In this document: positions 50,052 to 59,153 of the stretch, in pieces
How the letters are laid out: every line of letters starts with the position of its first letter
Numbering within the stretch: the stretch's first letter is position 1
Notes under the pieces: model-generated
Database searches by the model: none
What the model saw: the letters and a program-made list of their open reading frames with translations, nothing else
Told to the model about the DNA's origin: nothing
Translations under genes and position numbers: made by a program
Assembly (NCBI RefSeq): GCF_018499875.1
Contig: NZ_JAHBAY010000010.1
Location: 248,001-312,000 of the forward strand
Source of the DNA: Kineosporia corallincola
GTDB taxonomy: Bacteria > Actinomycetota > Actinomycetes > Actinomycetales > Kineosporiaceae
DNA: 64,000 nucleotides
Direction of reading: 5' to 3'

Positions 50052-50788
50052 GGCCGGTCTTCCGGGGGCATGGACGTCGGGGTGGACGTCGGGGTGGACG
50101 CCGGCGCGGATCGTGCGGTCGGGTCGGCCGGCGTCTCGATGCGGTAGCCGACGCCGGGCACGGTGGCGATGAGCCAGGGTTCGCCGAGGCGTTTACGCAG
50201 GGCGGAGACGGTGATGCGCACGGCGTTGGTGAGTGGGTCGGCGTTCTCGTCCCAGGCCCGGGCCAGCAGTTCCTCCGCGCTCACCACCCCGCCCTCGGCG
50301 GCCATGAGCACCTCCAGCACCGCGAACTGCTTGCGGGTGAGCGCGACGTAGTGCCCGTCGCGGAACACCTCACGCCGGAACGGGTCCAGCCGTAGCCCCG
50401 CCACCGCGCGCACCGGCGGCCGGGGCTGCGCCCGGCGCCGGTCCAGGGCCCGCAGCCGCAGCACCAGTTCCCGCAGGTCGAACGGCTTGGTCAGGTAGTC
50501 GTCGGCGCCGAGCCCGAACCCGGAGACCTTGTCGTCGATCCGGTCGGCGGCGGTGAGCATGAGGATCGGGATGCCGCTGCCGGACGACACGATGTGCCGC
50601 GCCACCTCGTCGCCGGAGGGACCCGGCACGTCGCGGTCGAGCACCGCCAGGTCGTAGGTGTTGAGATCGAGCAGTTCGAGGGCGTGGTCACCGTCACCCG
50701 CGATGTCGGCGGCGATCGCCTCCAGCCGCAGCCCGTCGCGCACGGCCTCGGCCAGATGGGGTTCGTCTTCCACGATCAGCACACGCAT
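50048..50788 (-). CDS. OmpR/PhoB-family response regulator
   Basis: 246 residues. Receiver domain with phospho-acceptor Asp51 (DLAVLDRDVPG), acidic pocket Glu7-Asp8, and Lys in DDYLTKPF. The C-terminal winged helix is VALTRKQFAVLEVLMAAEGGVVSAEELLARAWDENADPLTNAVRITVSALRKRLG. The last 25 residues are a Ser/Thr/Pro tail (STPTSTPTSMPP) coded by short repeats. It partners the overlapping histidine kinase gene, and vanZ precedes it by 49 bases. Candidate binding repeats lie upstream of vanZ (51550-51566). Confidence 0.95.
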   Translation of the reverse strand: MRVLIVEDEPHLAEAVRDGLRLEAIAADIAGDGDHALELLDLNTYDLAVLDRDVPGPSGDEVARHIVSSGSGIPILMLTAADRIDDKVSGFGLGADDYLTKPFDLRELVLRLRALDRRRAQPRPPVRAVAGLRLDPFRREVFRDGHYVALTRKQFAVLEVLMAAEGGVVSAEELLARAWDENADPLTNAVRITVSALRKRLGEPWLIATVPGVGYRIETPADPTARSAPASTPTSTPTSMPPEDRP

Positions 50789-50837
50789 GTCTGGCCCCTA
50801 CGACGGCGAAGTGGGCGCATCCGGACGGCTCACCAGC

Positions 50838-51503
50838 TTATCCCGGCCGGTTCCACCAGGGGCGCGACAGCAGGCCCGCCAGCAGCGCCCCGGTGGCGTT
50901 GACCAGCACGTCGTCCACCGACGACACCCGGTCGAGACGCAGCACGTACTGCGCGGTCTCGATCAGGACCGAGCCCGCGGCGCCGAGGGCCAGCACCCGC
51001 GGCAGTGACGCCACCGCCGCGAACCGGACCGGTGCGAAGAACCCCAGGGCCGCCAGCACCAGCAGGTTGCCGCCGATCCCGGGCAGTCCCGTCGTGGCCA
51101 GGTCGCGCAGCGGCACCAGGCTCAGCCGGCCGGGCACCACCCCGGCCCCGGAGCCCGGCATCGTGGTGAGCCACACGAACGGCACGGTGCCGTAGACCAT
51201 TCCGACCTCGGCCAGCGACCGGAGCCAGGCCCGCGAAACCCCCGCGGCCCGCCGCCGGCGGCTCAGCGCCCAGGCCGTCAGGAGGGCCACGGGCGCCCCG
51301 AGCAGCGTCACGAACAGCACCCCGTTGAACGTGTCGAGGCAGCCGTGCGGACGGCCGGCCAGGCAGGTGGGCGCGGACATCAGGAGCGGCCCGCGCAGAA
51401 CGGTGGCCGCGGCGACGACGGCGAGCAGGCCGAGCCCGGCCAGGGCGGTCTGCGCCGCCCGGCGGCCCGGGTGCGCCGCCTGGGAGGGCGTACCGAGAGT
51501 CAT
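50838..51503 (-). CDS. VanZ-family membrane protein
   Basis: 221 residues from ATG 51503. Helices near the N-terminus (LAGLGLLAVVAAATVL) and LFVTLLGAPVALLTAWAL, then the VanZ core: LRDLATTGLPGIGGNLLVLAALGFFAPV, LALGAAGSVLIETAQYVLRLDRVSSVDDVLVNATGALLAGLL, with the IExxQ and DVxxNxxG patterns. VanZ proteins confer low-level teicoplanin resistance in enterococci, though most homologues have unknown roles. Here it is the first gene of a unit with a two-component system, which suggests an envelope-stress module. Confidence 0.88.
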   Translation of the reverse strand: MTLGTPSQAAHPGRRAAQTALAGLGLLAVVAAATVLRGPLLMSAPTCLAGRPHGCLDTFNGVLFVTLLGAPVALLTAWALSRRRRAAGVSRAWLRSLAEVGMVYGTVPFVWLTTMPGSGAGVVPGRLSLVPLRDLATTGLPGIGGNLLVLAALGFFAPVRFAAVASLPRVLALGAAGSVLIETAQYVLRLDRVSSVDDVLVNATGALLAGLLSRPWWNRPG

Positions 51504-51512
51504 GCCGCTACC

Positions 51513-51566
51513 CAACCCGGAAGCGGGTTGCCCCGGCGTATGCGTTCGCCGATACGTCCGCGATAC
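51513..51566. promoter_or_regulatory. Palindrome and 11-bp direct repeat upstream of vanZ
   Basis: CAACCCG-GAAG-CGGGTTG (51513-51530) is a perfect 7-bp dyad 10 bases before the vanZ start. CGATAC occurs at 51550-51555 and again at 51561-51566, an 11-bp period as used by OmpR-type regulators. Either could be the target of the response regulator encoded downstream. Confidence 0.35.
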
Positions 51567-51626
51567 ACGCCGGCGCCGTGAACCCGCTGCATCACGGGCC
51601 GGACGGCCGTGGCCGGGGAGTGCCGA

Positions 51627-53747
51627 TCAGGATCCGGGTGCCGCGGCATCCGCTCGCCGGGCCCCGCACCGCTCCAGCCAGCGCACCAGCTGCCGGTGCA
51701 CCATGTCCGCCCCGTAGAGCAGTTCCTCGCCCTCCACGGTGCGGTCGAGCAGGTCCGGGTCGACCGGCCAGCCGGCCGGGTGCACCAGCACGGCCTGGTT
51801 CTGCCAGCCGCCCAGCCCGCCGTGCGAGCCGACGAGTTCCTCGAACGCGTGCACCTCCCCGGTGCGCGCGTGCAGGGTCGAATGCACATACAGGTCAGGG
51901 GCGTTGCGCATCTGCGCCACCCGGATCAGGTCGGCGGCGGCGCGGGGGCCGAAACCGGCGAGCGGGTCCCGGCCCTCCACGAGGTCCTCCAGCAGCACCC
52001 GGATGCCCGCACGGCCCATCACCAGGGGACCGCGGGCGCTGTCGACCACCACGAAGCCGATGCCGGGTTCGGTCAGCAGGCCGGGGATCAGGCCGGGCAG
52101 GTCCTCGGTCAGCGTCTCGGCGCCGACCCGGCCGGGACGTCGCGGGAACCAGACCAGGCCGAGGTTGCCCGACCCGACCACCACCAGCTCCGGGCGCTCG
52201 CCCTCGTCGGCCGAGGGGGTCGCCGCCGAGGTGGGACCGGCCAGCATCCCCGAGTCCCCGGCCCGTTCCACCCTCCGCCGGGCCCAGCGCGTGCGCGGGG
52301 GCCGGCCGGTGGTGAGCACGTCGCGCAGCAGCGCGTTGAACGGGCCCCAGCCCTCCACGTCGCCGGTCTCGGCCACCGTCTGCCCGGGCGCGGTGCCCGC
52401 GTGCTCCCGCACCGCGGCCTCCAGGGTGCGCCCGGTCAGCTGCCGGAACGTCGTCCCCTGGCTCTGACCGTGGTCGGAGAGCACGACGAACCGGTAGTCC
52501 CGCGGTGCGGCCGCCGCCACCCGTTCCAGGGTGCGCAGGGTCAGGTCGAGCCCGGCCAGGGCGTCGATCGACTCGGGCCGGGAGACCCCGGCGTGGTGCG
52601 CGATCTCGTCGTAGTCGACGAAGTCCACGAAGATCACCGGGGCCGCGGCCATCATGTGCTCGGCGACCAGCGCCACGTTGAGGTCCCTGAGGACGACGTT
52701 GGTGATCCCGCGCAGCGCGACGTACGCACCCCGCCGCGGGATCCGTGGCTCGATACCGCGCACCCGCTGCTGGCGTCCCTGGTACAGCTCCTTGACGATC
52801 TCCGCGACGGTGCGCACCAGGGTGCGGGCCGCCACGAAAGGGCTGAAGAAGAAACGGATGTAGGCGCTTCCGGGGCCCAGGTCGCCGCGCCGCGCGGCCC
52901 GGCTCATCACCATCAGCGAGGTCGGGGCGTCGCCGCTGAACATGTTCGACACGCTGACCCCGCCGTCGGCCAGCAGCCCCCGCCCGTCCGACAGCCGGGA
53001 CTCGATCTCGGCGGCGTCCCCGGGGCGGTTGGCCACCATCAGCCGGCCGGTGTCCTTCTCGTACCACCGGAACGCCGGGATGCCGTCGTTGCCGCCGTGC
53101 AGCAGAGCCGCCTGGCTGGCCGGGGTGGTCGAGGGCACCCGGGCCCACCACGGCGTCATCTCGTGCGAGCCGGACCGCACCCAGTGCGACAGCGTCGGCA
53201 GTACCCCGGACACGATGCCGTTCTGGAGCAGCGGGTAGGGCAGCCCGTCGATCTGCACGATCACCACGCCGCACGGGATCTCGCGCGGCACCTCGGCGCC
53301 GCTGCGCCGCCGCCGGGCCTCACCCCGCCGGATCAGGTCGCCCACCACGTAGGAGCTGTCGTTGACACTCACCACCGACCGGGTGACGGCGGCCAGCAGG
53401 CCCACCATCAGCAGGGTCTGCGCCACCGCCTCCACCCCGGTGACGACCACCCCCGGCACCACCAGCAGCGCCAGCATGATCAGCGCCACCTGCGCGGTCA
53501 GCCCGAGGAACAGGGCGGTGAACGCCCCCGCCAGACCCGCCACCAGACGCAGCGCGGGCCGGGCCGTCGCGTCCACCGCGGCCGTCACCGCGGCCACCGC
53601 GAAGGCCCACCACCAGTGCGCGATCTCGAGACCGGCCAGCACCCACGACGACACCAGCAGGGCGGCCGCGTTCGGGACCAGCCCGATCAGGGCGTCCCGC
53701 AGGTCGCGACCGGAGATGATCAACGACCTCGGCACAACCGGCAACAT
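51627..53747 (-). CDS. Membrane-anchored alkaline-phosphatase-superfamily protein (type I phosphodiesterase/nucleotide pyrophosphatase-like)
   Basis: 706 residues from ATG 53747; a frame continuing further upstream runs into the GH3 gene and is not used. The first 130 residues contain four hydrophobic helices (LIGLVPNAAALLVSSWVLAGLEIAHWWWAFAVAAVTAAVDATARPALRLVAG), like the phage-holin-type (superfamily IV) membrane domain. The large domain has metal ligands in VVIVQIDGLPYP, nucleophile region in WARVPSTTPASQAALLHG (Thr), and IFVDFVDYDEIAHHAG, and VVLSDHGQSQG. All metal residues appear intact. Probable phosphodiesterase or phosphatase acting on envelope phosphate esters. Confidence 0.85.
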   Translation of the reverse strand: MLPVVPRSLIISGRDLRDALIGLVPNAAALLVSSWVLAGLEIAHWWWAFAVAAVTAAVDATARPALRLVAGLAGAFTALFLGLTAQVALIMLALLVVPGVVVTGVEAVAQTLLMVGLLAAVTRSVVSVNDSSYVVGDLIRRGEARRRRSGAEVPREIPCGVVIVQIDGLPYPLLQNGIVSGVLPTLSHWVRSGSHEMTPWWARVPSTTPASQAALLHGGNDGIPAFRWYEKDTGRLMVANRPGDAAEIESRLSDGRGLLADGGVSVSNMFSGDAPTSLMVMSRAARRGDLGPGSAYIRFFFSPFVAARTLVRTVAEIVKELYQGRQQRVRGIEPRIPRRGAYVALRGITNVVLRDLNVALVAEHMMAAAPVIFVDFVDYDEIAHHAGVSRPESIDALAGLDLTLRTLERVAAAAPRDYRFVVLSDHGQSQGTTFRQLTGRTLEAAVREHAGTAPGQTVAETGDVEGWGPFNALLRDVLTTGRPPRTRWARRRVERAGDSGMLAGPTSAATPSADEGERPELVVVGSGNLGLVWFPRRPGRVGAETLTEDLPGLIPGLLTEPGIGFVVVDSARGPLVMGRAGIRVLLEDLVEGRDPLAGFGPRAAADLIRVAQMRNAPDLYVHSTLHARTGEVHAFEELVGSHGGLGGWQNQAVLVHPAGWPVDPDLLDRTVEGEELLYGADMVHRQLVRWLERCGARRADAAAPGS

Positions 53748-53756
53748 TAACCGCAA

Positions 53757-53787
53757 AGGGCGGGACGCATCCCTCGCGTCCCGCCCT
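53757..53787 (-). terminator. 12-bp perfect hairpin after the second GH3 gene
   Basis: AGGGCGGGACGC (53757-53768) pairs with GCGTCCCGCCCT (53776-53787) around a 7-base loop, 11 bases past the GH3 stop on the minus strand, followed by TTTG. It separates GH3 from the phosphatase-like gene downstream. Confidence 0.75.
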
Positions 53788-53797
53788 CCGGACCGGC

Positions 53798-56041
53798 TCA
53801 GCCCTGGGCCGCGTCCTTCAGCAGGACCGCGAGCGTCCCCTCCACGTCGCTCACCCCGCCGAACGAGATCACGTTGCGCATCGGGATGTCGTCGATCATC
53901 GCGGTCATCGCCGGGTCGGAGAACATCGCCCCGGCCGCGCCCAGTCCGGTGACGAAGCCCTCCAGCACCTTCGCGCCCTGCGGGTGCTGCGAGAACTCCC
54001 CGTAGGTGGACTGCTCGTCCAGCACCGGCACGACAGCCGGCAGGTCGAGCGTGATCGACGTGGTGTGCCGGATGTCGCGCGAGGAGGCCCCGACCTCGAT
54101 CAGGTACTCGCCCGGCTCGGCCAGCCAGCCGGTGGGCGCCCAGTAGGCGAACGCCCGCTCGTCCAGCTCCAGCCGCACCCGCCGGGACTCGCCCGCGGCC
54201 AGCCGCACCTTGCTGAACGCCCGCAGCTCGTGGGCCGGCCGGTCGACGCCCGCCACCGGGTCGGCCACGTACACCTGCACCACCTCGGCCCCGGCCCGGT
54301 CGCCGGTGTTGGTCACGGTGACCTCGACCACCGCGGCCGCGACCTTCGGGTCGGCGACCGTGACGGCCACGTCCGAGAACTCGAAAGTGGTGTAGCCCAG
54401 CCCGAAACCGAACGGGAAGGCGACGTCGCGGCCGATCGTGTCGTACCAGCGGTAGCCCACGTAGACGCGCTCGCCGTAGACCACCTTGCGGTCGCTGCCC
54501 GGCCAGTTCACGAACGCCGGGGTGTCGGCCAGGCGCAGCGGCAGGGTCTCGGCCAGACGGCCCTCCGGCTCGGCCGCCCCGAACAGGATGTCGGCCGCGG
54601 CCAGGCCGCTCGCCTGCCCGCCGAGCCACATCTCCAGCACCGCGGCGGCGTCGGTGATGCCGTCGGCCGACACGACGGCACCGTTGCTGAGCACCACGAC
54701 GACGCGCTGGTTCGCGGCCAGCAGCGCGGTCAGCAGCCGGGTCTGCACCGGAGCCAGGTCGAGGTGCGAGCGGTCGAAGCCCTCGGACTCCTCGGCGTCG
54801 GGCAGTCCCAGGAACGCGACCACGACGTCGGCCTCGGAGGCCGCCTTCACCGCGGCCTCGCGCAGGGCCTCCTCGTTGCTGCCGTCGAAGGTGAAGCCCG
54901 GCTCGAACGACACCGCGCGGGTGGTGGTGGCCCGGATCGCGCTCAGCGCGTCGTCCAGCTTGGTCGGGTTGATGTGCGAGCTGCCGGCGCCCTGGTAGCG
55001 CGGGGTGCGGGCGAACTCGCCGACGACGGCGATCCGGCCGCCCTCGGCCGGGTCCAGCGGCAGCAGGCCGCCGTCGTTCTTCAGCAGCACCGAACCGGCC
55101 GCCGCGGTCCGGCGGGCCAGGGCGTGGTGGGCGTCGGTCAGCTCGGCGACGCTCTTCGGAGCCTGCTCACCCCGCGCGGCGCGCAGCCGCTCGTGCACCG
55201 AGACCACCCGTTCGGCGGCCTGGTCGAGCAGCGTCTCGTCCAGCGTCCCCGCCTTCACCGCGGCGACGATCGCGGCCGGGCCGCGATCGCCGGAGGAGGG
55301 CATCTCCAGGTCCAGGCCAGCGGCCACGGCGGCGACCGGGTCGACCACGGCGCCCCAGTCCGACACCACGTAGCCGGTGAAACCCCAGTCCCCGCGCAGC
55401 ACGTCGGTCAGCAGCCAGTGGTTCTGCGACGCGTAGGTGCCGTTGATCTTGTTGTACGAGCACATCACGGTGGCCGGCTGGGCCTGCGTCACGGTGCGCT
55501 CGAACGCCGGGAAGTAGATCTCCCGCAGCGAGCGCTCGTCGACCTCCGCGCTCACCCGCATCCGGTCGGTCTCCTGGTTGTTCGCCGCGTAGTGCTTCAG
55601 CGAGGCGCCGACGCCCTGCGACTGCACACCCTTCACCCAGGCGGTGCCGAGGGCGCCCGCCAACAGCGGGTCCTCGGAGAAGTACTCGAAGTTGCGGCCG
55701 CACAGCGGGGATCGCTTGATGTTGACGCCCGGCCCGAGCAGCACGTCGACGTCCAGGGCCCGCGACTCGGCGCCCAGCGCCTGGCCGACCTCCTCGACCA
55801 GCTCCGGGTCCCAGGTGGAGCCGAGGGCGGCCGCGGTCGGGAACGCGGTGGCCGGGTGGCTGGCGTTGAGTCCGAGGTGGTCGGACTCGCCGGCCTGCAT
55901 CCGCACGCCGTGCGGGCCGTCGGTGAGGGTGGCGGCCGGGATGCCGACGCGGTCGACGGACCGGGTCGTCCAGAACGACGCCCCGGAGACGAGCGACGCC
56001 TTCTCCTCGAGCGTCAGCTGGCTGATCAGCGGATGTGTCAT
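53798..56041 (-). CDS. Glycoside hydrolase family 3 beta-glucosidase (cytoplasmic, with fibronectin-III-like C-terminus)
   Basis: 747 residues from ATG 56041, with GAGGAG five bases upstream. No signal peptide. GH3 N-terminal barrel with [48 protein letters not shown] and nucleophile Asp228 in [10 protein letters not shown]; second domain [20 protein letters not shown]-terminal Fn3-like domain [46 protein letters not shown]. This three-domain form is typical of intracellular enzymes that cleave imported cellobiose or gentiobiose. A TetR gene starts 101 bases away in the other direction. Confidence 0.95.
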   Translation of the reverse strand: MTHPLISQLTLEEKASLVSGASFWTTRSVDRVGIPAATLTDGPHGVRMQAGESDHLGLNASHPATAFPTAAALGSTWDPELVEEVGQALGAESRALDVDVLLGPGVNIKRSPLCGRNFEYFSEDPLLAGALGTAWVKGVQSQGVGASLKHYAANNQETDRMRVSAEVDERSLREIYFPAFERTVTQAQPATVMCSYNKINGTYASQNHWLLTDVLRGDWGFTGYVVSDWGAVVDPVAAVAAGLDLEMPSSGDRGPAAIVAAVKAGTLDETLLDQAAERVVSVHERLRAARGEQAPKSVAELTDAHHALARRTAAAGSVLLKNDGGLLPLDPAEGGRIAVVGEFARTPRYQGAGSSHINPTKLDDALSAIRATTTRAVSFEPGFTFDGSNEEALREAAVKAASEADVVVAFLGLPDAEESEGFDRSHLDLAPVQTRLLTALLAANQRVVVVLSNGAVVSADGITDAAAVLEMWLGGQASGLAAADILFGAAEPEGRLAETLPLRLADTPAFVNWPGSDRKVVYGERVYVGYRWYDTIGRDVAFPFGFGLGYTTFEFSDVAVTVADPKVAAAVVEVTVTNTGDRAGAEVVQVYVADPVAGVDRPAHELRAFSKVRLAAGESRRVRLELDERAFAYWAPTGWLAEPGEYLIEVGASSRDIRHTTSITLDLPAVVPVLDEQSTYGEFSQHPQGAKVLEGFVTGLGAAGAMFSDPAMTAMIDDIPMRNVISFGGVSDVEGTLAVLLKDAAQG

Positions 56042-56089
56042 CGGATCTCCTCGTTGAGGGCGGTTCGGTGGATGCACCGTAACTGAAAT

Positions 56090-56105
56090 TCGACCACTTG
56101 GTCGA
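56090..56105. promoter_or_regulatory. Probable TetR operator between GH3 and its divergent regulator
   Basis: TCGACCA-CT-TGGTCGA is a perfect 16-bp palindrome, 49 bases upstream of the GH3 start and 38 bases upstream of the regulator start. Its size and place fit a TetR dimer site. Confidence 0.6.
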
Positions 56106-56142
56106 GTATCGCTCGGGAGATTCACCCGGTAACGTCACGGCG

Positions 56143-56745
56143 GTGGGCGGTTCAACGACAGGACGACGCGGGCCGTACGCCGGCACCGCCGCGCGGCGGC
56201 GCACCATCCTGGAATCCGCCTTCGAGGTGTTCTCCGAGGCCGGTTACCGCGGCGGCTCCATGCGGGACATCGCCCAGCGCATCGGCATCGCCCACACCAC
56301 GCTGCTGCACCACTTCTCCTCCAAGAGCGACCTGCTGGCCGGGGTGCTCGAACTGCGCGACGAGCACGACCAGCCCGGCCTGGCCGAGGCCGGCGGCGCC
56401 GGCATCCTGCGGCAGCTGGTCGAGGTGGTGCGCCGCAACCAGCGCACGCCCGGTCTGACCGAGCTCTACTGCATCCTGTCCGCCGAGGCCACGGCCCCCG
56501 GCCACCCTGCCCACGAGTGGTTCCGAGAGCGCTACGTGCGCACCGTCGGCCACACCCGCGCGGCCCTGGAGCAGATGGCGCAACGCGGCGAGCTGCGCGA
56601 GGGCGTCGACCCGGCCCGCGAGGCCCAGCGCATCGTCGCCCTGATGGACGGCCTCCAGGTGCAGTGGCTGCTCGATCGCGACTCCATCGACATGGCCGCC
56701 CAGATGCGGGAGTACCTGCGCCGCGTGAGTGTGCCGGAGATCTAG
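56143..56745 (+). CDS. TetR-family transcriptional regulator
   Basis: 200 residues from GTG 56143; upstream in-frame TTG 56098 overlaps the operator palindrome and is unlikely. Helix-turn-helix: RRRTILESAFEVFSEAGYRGGSMRDIAQRIGIAHTTLLHHFSSKSDLLAGVLELRDEHD. The C-terminal domain (GLTELYCILSAEATAPGHPAHEWFRERYVRTVGHTRAALEQMAQRGEL) is the usual all-helical ligand pocket. It probably represses the divergent GH3 gene and itself, with a sugar or glucoside as inducer. Confidence 0.92.
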   Translation: MGGSTTGRRGPYAGTAARRRTILESAFEVFSEAGYRGGSMRDIAQRIGIAHTTLLHHFSSKSDLLAGVLELRDEHDQPGLAEAGGAGILRQLVEVVRRNQRTPGLTELYCILSAEATAPGHPAHEWFRERYVRTVGHTRAALEQMAQRGELREGVDPAREAQRIVALMDGLQVQWLLDRDSIDMAAQMREYLRRVSVPEI

Positions 56746-56788
56746 CGATCCGCTTGACGATGTCCGGTTCGCCCAGTTCGCTAGGGGT

Positions 56789-57610
56789 ATGCACGCCTTC
56801 CTGCTGCTGGTGCACACCGATCCCGCCCTGTGCGGCCTGCTGACCGGACGGCTGGCCGTCACCGGGCCGGTGTTCGTGCACGTGGACGCCCGCGCCGACG
56901 AGGATCCGTTCCGGAAGGCCTGCCCCCAGGCGGTTTTCGTGCAGAACCGGGTGCGGGTTCGGTGGGGCGGCTGGGGGCAGACCGAGGCCACGCTGCGGCT
57001 GATCGAGACCGCCCTGACCGAGCCGGAGGTGCGCCGGGTCTCGCTGCTCAGCGGCCAGCACTACCCGATCGTGCCGGACGCGCGGCTGACGCCCGGCCCG
57101 CTGACCGACCGGATCGCCGCCCTCCCGGCCCCCGACCCGGCCCGGGGAAAACCGGAGAGCCGTTTCACCGAGCGCTTTCTCGCGGCCGGGCGGCCCGGGT
57201 CGGCGAGCGCGGTGCTGGCCGCCGGGATCGGCCGGCGGCTGCCCGCCCTCGACCCGGCCCAGGCCCTGGGCGGGCGCAGGCTGTTCGCCGGGTCGCCGTA
57301 CTTCTCGCTGACCCGCTCCACCGCCGCCCAGGTGGTGGCGGCCGCCCGCACCGATGCCGCACTGCGCCGCTACTTCCGTGCCGTGGTCTCCTCGGACGAG
57401 GCGTTCTTCCACACCGTCGTCGGCAACCTCGACGGCGTGCACCTCGACACCCGCGGCACCACCTACGCCACCTGGTCCGGTGGGCGACATCCGCAGCCGC
57501 TGACGCCGGGCGACCTGGAACCGGCCGCCGCCGAGGGCTTTCTCTACGCCCGCAAGTTCAGCTCCGCCGATCAGGCTCTGCTGCACGCGGCGCAGGCGCT
57601 GGCCGAATAG
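56789..57610 (+). CDS. Core-2/I-branching-type beta-1,6-N-acetylglucosaminyltransferase (GT14)
   Basis: 273 residues from ATG 56789. The N-terminus HAFLLLVHTDPALCGLLTGRL with FVHVDARADEDPF, then RVRVRWGGWGQTEATLRLIETAL and VSLLSGQHYPIVPDARL match bacterial GT14 proteins (for example AYLILVHxxP...VHVDxKSD...WGGxSxVxAtL...SGxDYPI). VVSSDEAFFHTVVGNL holds the catalytic-type Glu. It would add GlcNAc or a related sugar in surface glycan branching. Its last 53 bases overlap the convergent membrane protein gene. Confidence 0.85.
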   Translation: MHAFLLLVHTDPALCGLLTGRLAVTGPVFVHVDARADEDPFRKACPQAVFVQNRVRVRWGGWGQTEATLRLIETALTEPEVRRVSLLSGQHYPIVPDARLTPGPLTDRIAALPAPDPARGKPESRFTERFLAAGRPGSASAVLAAGIGRRLPALDPAQALGGRRLFAGSPYFSLTRSTAAQVVAAARTDAALRRYFRAVVSSDEAFFHTVVGNLDGVHLDTRGTTYATWSGGRHPQPLTPGDLEPAAAEGFLYARKFSSADQALLHAAQALAE

Positions 57611-58163
57611 ACGGCGGGGTGGACCGGACCGCCCCGGCCAGCCTGGGCACGAGTGCCAGTGCCAGCAGCACGCCCAGGTAGAGGCCGTGCGGAACGCTCA
57701 CCCCGGCGCCGCTGAACGGCCAGAACAGCGACACCGGCGCGGTGCCCAGATCGCGCAGCAGGTGCCCGGTCACGCCGATCGCCGCGCCCGCGGCCAGCCG
57801 TGACCACCGGCCCGGCGACAGCACCGCGACGGCCAGCAGCACCACCGGCGTGACCAGGGAGTGCGGGTAGGGGCGGGCGGTGCCGGCGGTGAGCAGGTCG
57901 GTGCCCAGCGACATCGGCAGATGGTCCAGATCGATCAGGTTTCCCGAGACCAGGAGCCCCGCGCTGAAATACACTCCGAGGTGGCGCCCCGGAACCGCGG
58001 CGGCCACCGCGAGCAGCACCACGACCGAGGTGAGGAAGTGGGCCGGCTCGTCGACGAGGCCGAGCACGAAGTACGACGGGGCACGCCGTAGCAGCACGTC
58101 GGCGACGACGACGGCGAGCCAGCAGCACACCGGGAGCCACCACAGACGTCTGTCGGAGAGCAT
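57558..58163 (-). CDS. Membrane-bound metal-dependent hydrolase-like protein (YdjM/DUF457 type)
   Basis: 201 residues, ATG start. Five to six hydrophobic segments; polar motifs DEPAHFLTSVV, GNLIDLDHLPM, YPHSLVTPVVLLAVAVL and GVTGHLLRDLGTAPVSLFWPFS resemble the His/Asp clusters of the DUF457 family, whose hydrolase activity is presumed rather than shown. The stop lies inside the end of the GT14 gene, and the start is only 12 bases from the divergent GH26-like gene, so promoters must overlap coding DNA. Confidence 0.75.
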   Translation of the reverse strand: MLSDRRLWWLPVCCWLAVVVADVLLRRAPSYFVLGLVDEPAHFLTSVVVLLAVAAAVPGRHLGVYFSAGLLVSGNLIDLDHLPMSLGTDLLTAGTARPYPHSLVTPVVLLAVAVLSPGRWSRLAAGAAIGVTGHLLRDLGTAPVSLFWPFSGAGVSVPHGLYLGVLLALALVPRLAGAVRSTPPSIRPAPAPRAAEPDRRS

Positions 58164-58175
58164 GGGACCAGCCTA

Positions 58176-59153
58176 ATGCAGCCAGCCCGCACCGCCCTGC
58201 TGGTTGCCCTTGTCCTGACGCTGGTTTCGTGCGCCTCACCGAAAGCGCCGGTGCCCACGACGAACTGCGTGTACACCGCGCACAGCCTGGAACGGCTGGT
58301 CACGTTCGAGCGGAACCTGGGCCGCTCGCTGGACTGCGTGCTGGTGTTCAACGACGCGATGGACAGCTGGGAGGGCATCACCGACCCCTGGTTCATCGGC
58401 ACGCGCGACCCCGACCACGCCTGGGCGGCCTGGGCCGCGGGGGTGCCCGGCCGCACCCTGGTGATCGGCCAGGGGCTGGTGCCCACCGGCAGCCCGGCCG
58501 ACTGGCGCGCCCGGGGTGCCCGGGGCGAATACGACCAGCACTTCCGGCTTCTCGGGCAGCGGCTGGTGGCGGCCGGTCTGGGGTCGTCGGTGATCCGGCT
58601 CGGGCACGAGGCCAACGGCACCTGGTTCTTCGGCAACATCGGCGACACCGATCAGGACCACCGCGACTGGGCCGCGTACTGGGCCCGGGCGGCGAACATC
58701 CTGCACGCCACCCCGGGCGCGAACTTCCGCCTGGACTGGACGGTCAGCTCCGGGCAGAGGGCCGTGCCGCTCGCCTCCTGGTACCCCGGCGACGACGCGG
58801 TGGACGTGATCGGCATCGACCAGTACGACACCGCGCCGGAGTGGGTGGGCCAGGAACCGCGGGCCCGCTGGGACTTCCAGCGCACCCAGGCCGGCGGCCC
58901 GCAGAGCGTGCTGGCGTTCGCCCGCAGCCGCGGCAAGCCGGTCAGCGTGCCGGAGTGGGGCCCTCTGCCGGACGACCCCTACGGCGGCGGCGACAACACC
59001 TACTACGTCACCCGGATGACCAGCCTGTTCGACACCGAGAACGTGGTGTACCAGGGGTTCTGGGACAAGACCGGGAACGGGCGGACGACGGCGTCAGAGC
59101 TGGCCCCGCAGGCGTTCGCCGTGTACCGGGACTGGCTGCTGAGCCGGCCCTAG
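58176..59153 (+). CDS. GH26-like beta-mannanase-type lipoprotein
   Basis: 325 residues. A lipoprotein signal (ALLVALVLTLVSC, Cys19) anchors it outside the membrane. The GH26 pattern is complete: acid/base Glu145 in VIRLGHEANGTWF and nucleophile Glu260 in PVSVPEWGPL, with DVIGIDQYDT between. GH26 enzymes cleave beta-1,4-mannan, beta-1,3-xylan or exopolysaccharide. Next to surface-glycan genes, it may trim or release an exopolysaccharide as part of export. Its stop overlaps that of the convergent acyltransferase by four bases. Confidence 0.87.
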   Translation: MQPARTALLVALVLTLVSCASPKAPVPTTNCVYTAHSLERLVTFERNLGRSLDCVLVFNDAMDSWEGITDPWFIGTRDPDHAWAAWAAGVPGRTLVIGQGLVPTGSPADWRARGARGEYDQHFRLLGQRLVAAGLGSSVIRLGHEANGTWFFGNIGDTDQDHRDWAAYWARAANILHATPGANFRLDWTVSSGQRAVPLASWYPGDDAVDVIGIDQYDTAPEWVGQEPRARWDFQRTQAGGPQSVLAFARSRGKPVSVPEWGPLPDDPYGGGDNTYYVTRMTSLFDTENVVYQGFWDKTGNGRTTASELAPQAFAVYRDWLLSRP

